A model generated the notes under the pieces. It was not told the DNA's origin. It searched no databases and saw nothing but the letters and a program-made list of their open reading frames with translations. Source: an uncultured Candidatus Altimarinota bacterium (lineage in GTDB: Bacteria > Patescibacteriota > Gracilibacteria > BD1-5 > UBA6164). Taken from it: a DNA stretch of 8,213 bases. The position numbers and the translations under genes are program-made. Below are positions 7,064-8,213 of the stretch, in pieces. Positions within the stretch are counted from its first letter, which is position 1. Each line of letters opens with the position of its first letter. The stretch covers positions 1 to 8,213 of the forward strand of contig CALLPO010000071.1 of the NCBI GenBank assembly GCA_938015605.1, given 5' to 3'.

Positions 7064-8182
7064 ATGGCTACAAAAACTAGAACAAAAGAAGTTGAAGAAA
7101 CAAATAAATTAATATTAGAAAAAACTGAAATTGAAGAGACAAATCTTTCAGCTAGTGATACTGCAGAAATTGAAGCAGCATTTAACGAAGCAGAAGACTT
7201 TAGAAGTATTGGTGAGAGAATTACAGCTCCTCTGGATTCAATCATTAGTAAAACTGCTAAAGTAATTGATAGTGACCCTATTATGAAAGTTTCAGATGAA
7301 CTAAAAAGTATGAACGGTGATGTTCAAGAAGTATACTCAGAAATTATTGATAATGATGGTAATGTGATGAGATTCTTTAAATCAATCCCATTACTCGGTT
7401 CTATTGTAAAAACTCTTGATTCTAAATATGATGAAACAGCATTTGATATGAAAGGAGTAGAAGGAAAAATTACAACTATTTTTGATGGTTTTGATGTAAG
7501 TTACAATTCAGTTAACTCTTCTATTGATCTACAAAAAGAATTTCTTGATTGAATAGATGAAAATCTTGGAAAAGTTATTGCTTATAAAGATTATGTTTGA
7601 ACAAAAATTGAAGATTTTAAAGCAAGATTAGAAGCTACTGATGATCAAGATGAAAAAGATAAATTAGCTATGTTTTTAAGAAATGTAGAATTTTTCCAAG
7701 GTAATCTTGTTGTTCTTATAGGGAACTTAGAAATGGCTAGAAAAAGATTGTTAATGAGACTTGATTCTGCAAATAAATTAAGCCTTGCAATGAACTCTTC
7801 AAGACCTATATTTAAAGTACTTCTTTCAACTGCAATTATTGAAACTTCAAGTCAAAAAGCAATTGATGCTTCTATGGCTGCAATGGATGTAATGTGAAGT
7901 ACTATTGATAAAATGAGTAGTGAGCTTACAGATAAAGCAATTGATTCTAGTAAAAAAGCTGAAGAAATGTCTGCTAAACCAGTATTATCTACAACTGTAT
8001 TTATTGAAAATGTTACTAAACTAAAAAATCACTTTGAATCTATTGAAAGTTTTAGAGAACAAATTCAAATTGAAGCAAAAGCTGAAAGAGAATCATTTGA
8101 AGAAGCTAAAGTTAAACTTGAAAACATTAAAATGCTATCAGCTCAAGAAACTGATGAATTGAATAAACAAATCTCAGCATAA
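7064..8182 (+). CDS. TelA/KlaA-family (toxic anion resistance) protein
   Basis: 372 residues, ATG to TAA. The protein is soluble-looking and almost wholly helical. Residues 48-95 carry an amphipathic helical stretch. FFKSIPLLGSIVKTLDSKYD (104-123) sits where TelA proteins have the conserved Pro/Asn and the 'fdkY' segment. The region 150-300 matches the TelA core: repeated Asp/Leu/Gln helices, FFQGN (210-214), a Leu/Asn helix (217-243) and TSSQKAIDASMAAMDVM (261-277), like the family's Q-K helix. A charged coiled coil ends the protein (313-370). TelA/KlaA was named for tellurite resistance and is often linked with stress and envelope functions; its biochemical role is unsettled. Only 3 of 13 glycines are UGA, the lowest share in this window. 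The next gene starts 2 nt after the stop, implying an operon. Confidence 0.75.
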
Positions 8183-8184
8183 TA

Positions 8185-8213
8185 ATGGAAATAAAGATTA
8201 TTAATAATCCAGA
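8185..8213 (+). CDS. Start of a downstream gene, cut by the window edge
   Basis: An ATG 2 nt after the TAA of the TelA-like gene opens a frame, MEIKIINNP, to the end of the window. Tight spacing suggests translational coupling in the same operon. Nine residues are too few to name a product. Confidence 0.5.

Noticed and set aside
6780..7245. Two overlapping minus-strand open frames of 80 and 84 codons
   Set aside because: They cross a terminator, a promoter and the starts of coherent + genes, and have no recognisable motif.
633..8182. Many in-frame TGA codons read as nonsense mutations, pseudogenes or selenocysteine sites
   Set aside because: They occur in all eight genes at family glycine positions, with no frameshifts and no SECIS-like structure needed; a genome-wide Gly reassignment explains all of them.
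1..8213. Table 4 (UGA = Trp), as in Mycoplasma
   Set aside because: UGA sits at conserved glycines such as DDGKGI, GADDY and HEFGH, while Trp is encoded by TGG.

Overview
The window reads as a low-GC genome in which UGA encodes glycine (translation table 25). That code is known from the candidate phyla Absconditabacteria (SR1) and Gracilibacteria (BD1-5) of the Patescibacteria/CPR. About 90 in-frame UGA codons lie inside otherwise intact genes, many at positions where the protein family needs glycine: the HExxH helix of the protease, the GADDY segment of the response regulator, the G1 and G2 boxes of the kinase and the YKxGD turn of the MscS domain. Genes end only in TAA here. Under the standard code every gene would look shredded. 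I cannot tell the two phyla apart from this window.

Layout. Position 1-570 (+) is the 3' part of an M50B-like membrane metalloprotease. Position 633-1964 (+) is an MscS-type channel with a long exported coiled-coil N-terminus. After a strong terminator, 2103-2768 and 2771-4072 (+) form a two-component system (OmpR/PhoB-type regulator and membrane histidine kinase). Position 4260-5180 (+) is an exported coiled-coil protein of unknown function. It converges on 5230-6240 (-), a polytopic membrane protein, across a bidirectional terminator. Divergent from that, 6340-6954 (+) is a small DUF5684-like membrane protein with an acidic Gly-Leu-Glu repeat. Position 7064-8182 (+) is a TelA-family protein, followed after 2 nt by the start of another gene that runs off the window.

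All eight genes with enough visible sequence to judge are membrane, exported or signalling proteins, or in the case of TelA are linked to envelope stress. I infer an envelope-stress and envelope-maintenance neighbourhood. A pair of TTCAC direct repeats 11 bp apart sits just upstream of the promoter of the exported coiled-coil gene and is a candidate site for the neighbouring regulator. Genes lack Shine-Dalgarno sequences and start behind short A/T-rich leaders. Several share a TTGCAT-N16-TAtAcT-like promoter. No tRNA, rRNA, CRISPR array, insertion sequence or other mobile element was seen, and no gene-free stretch exceeds about 190 bases.
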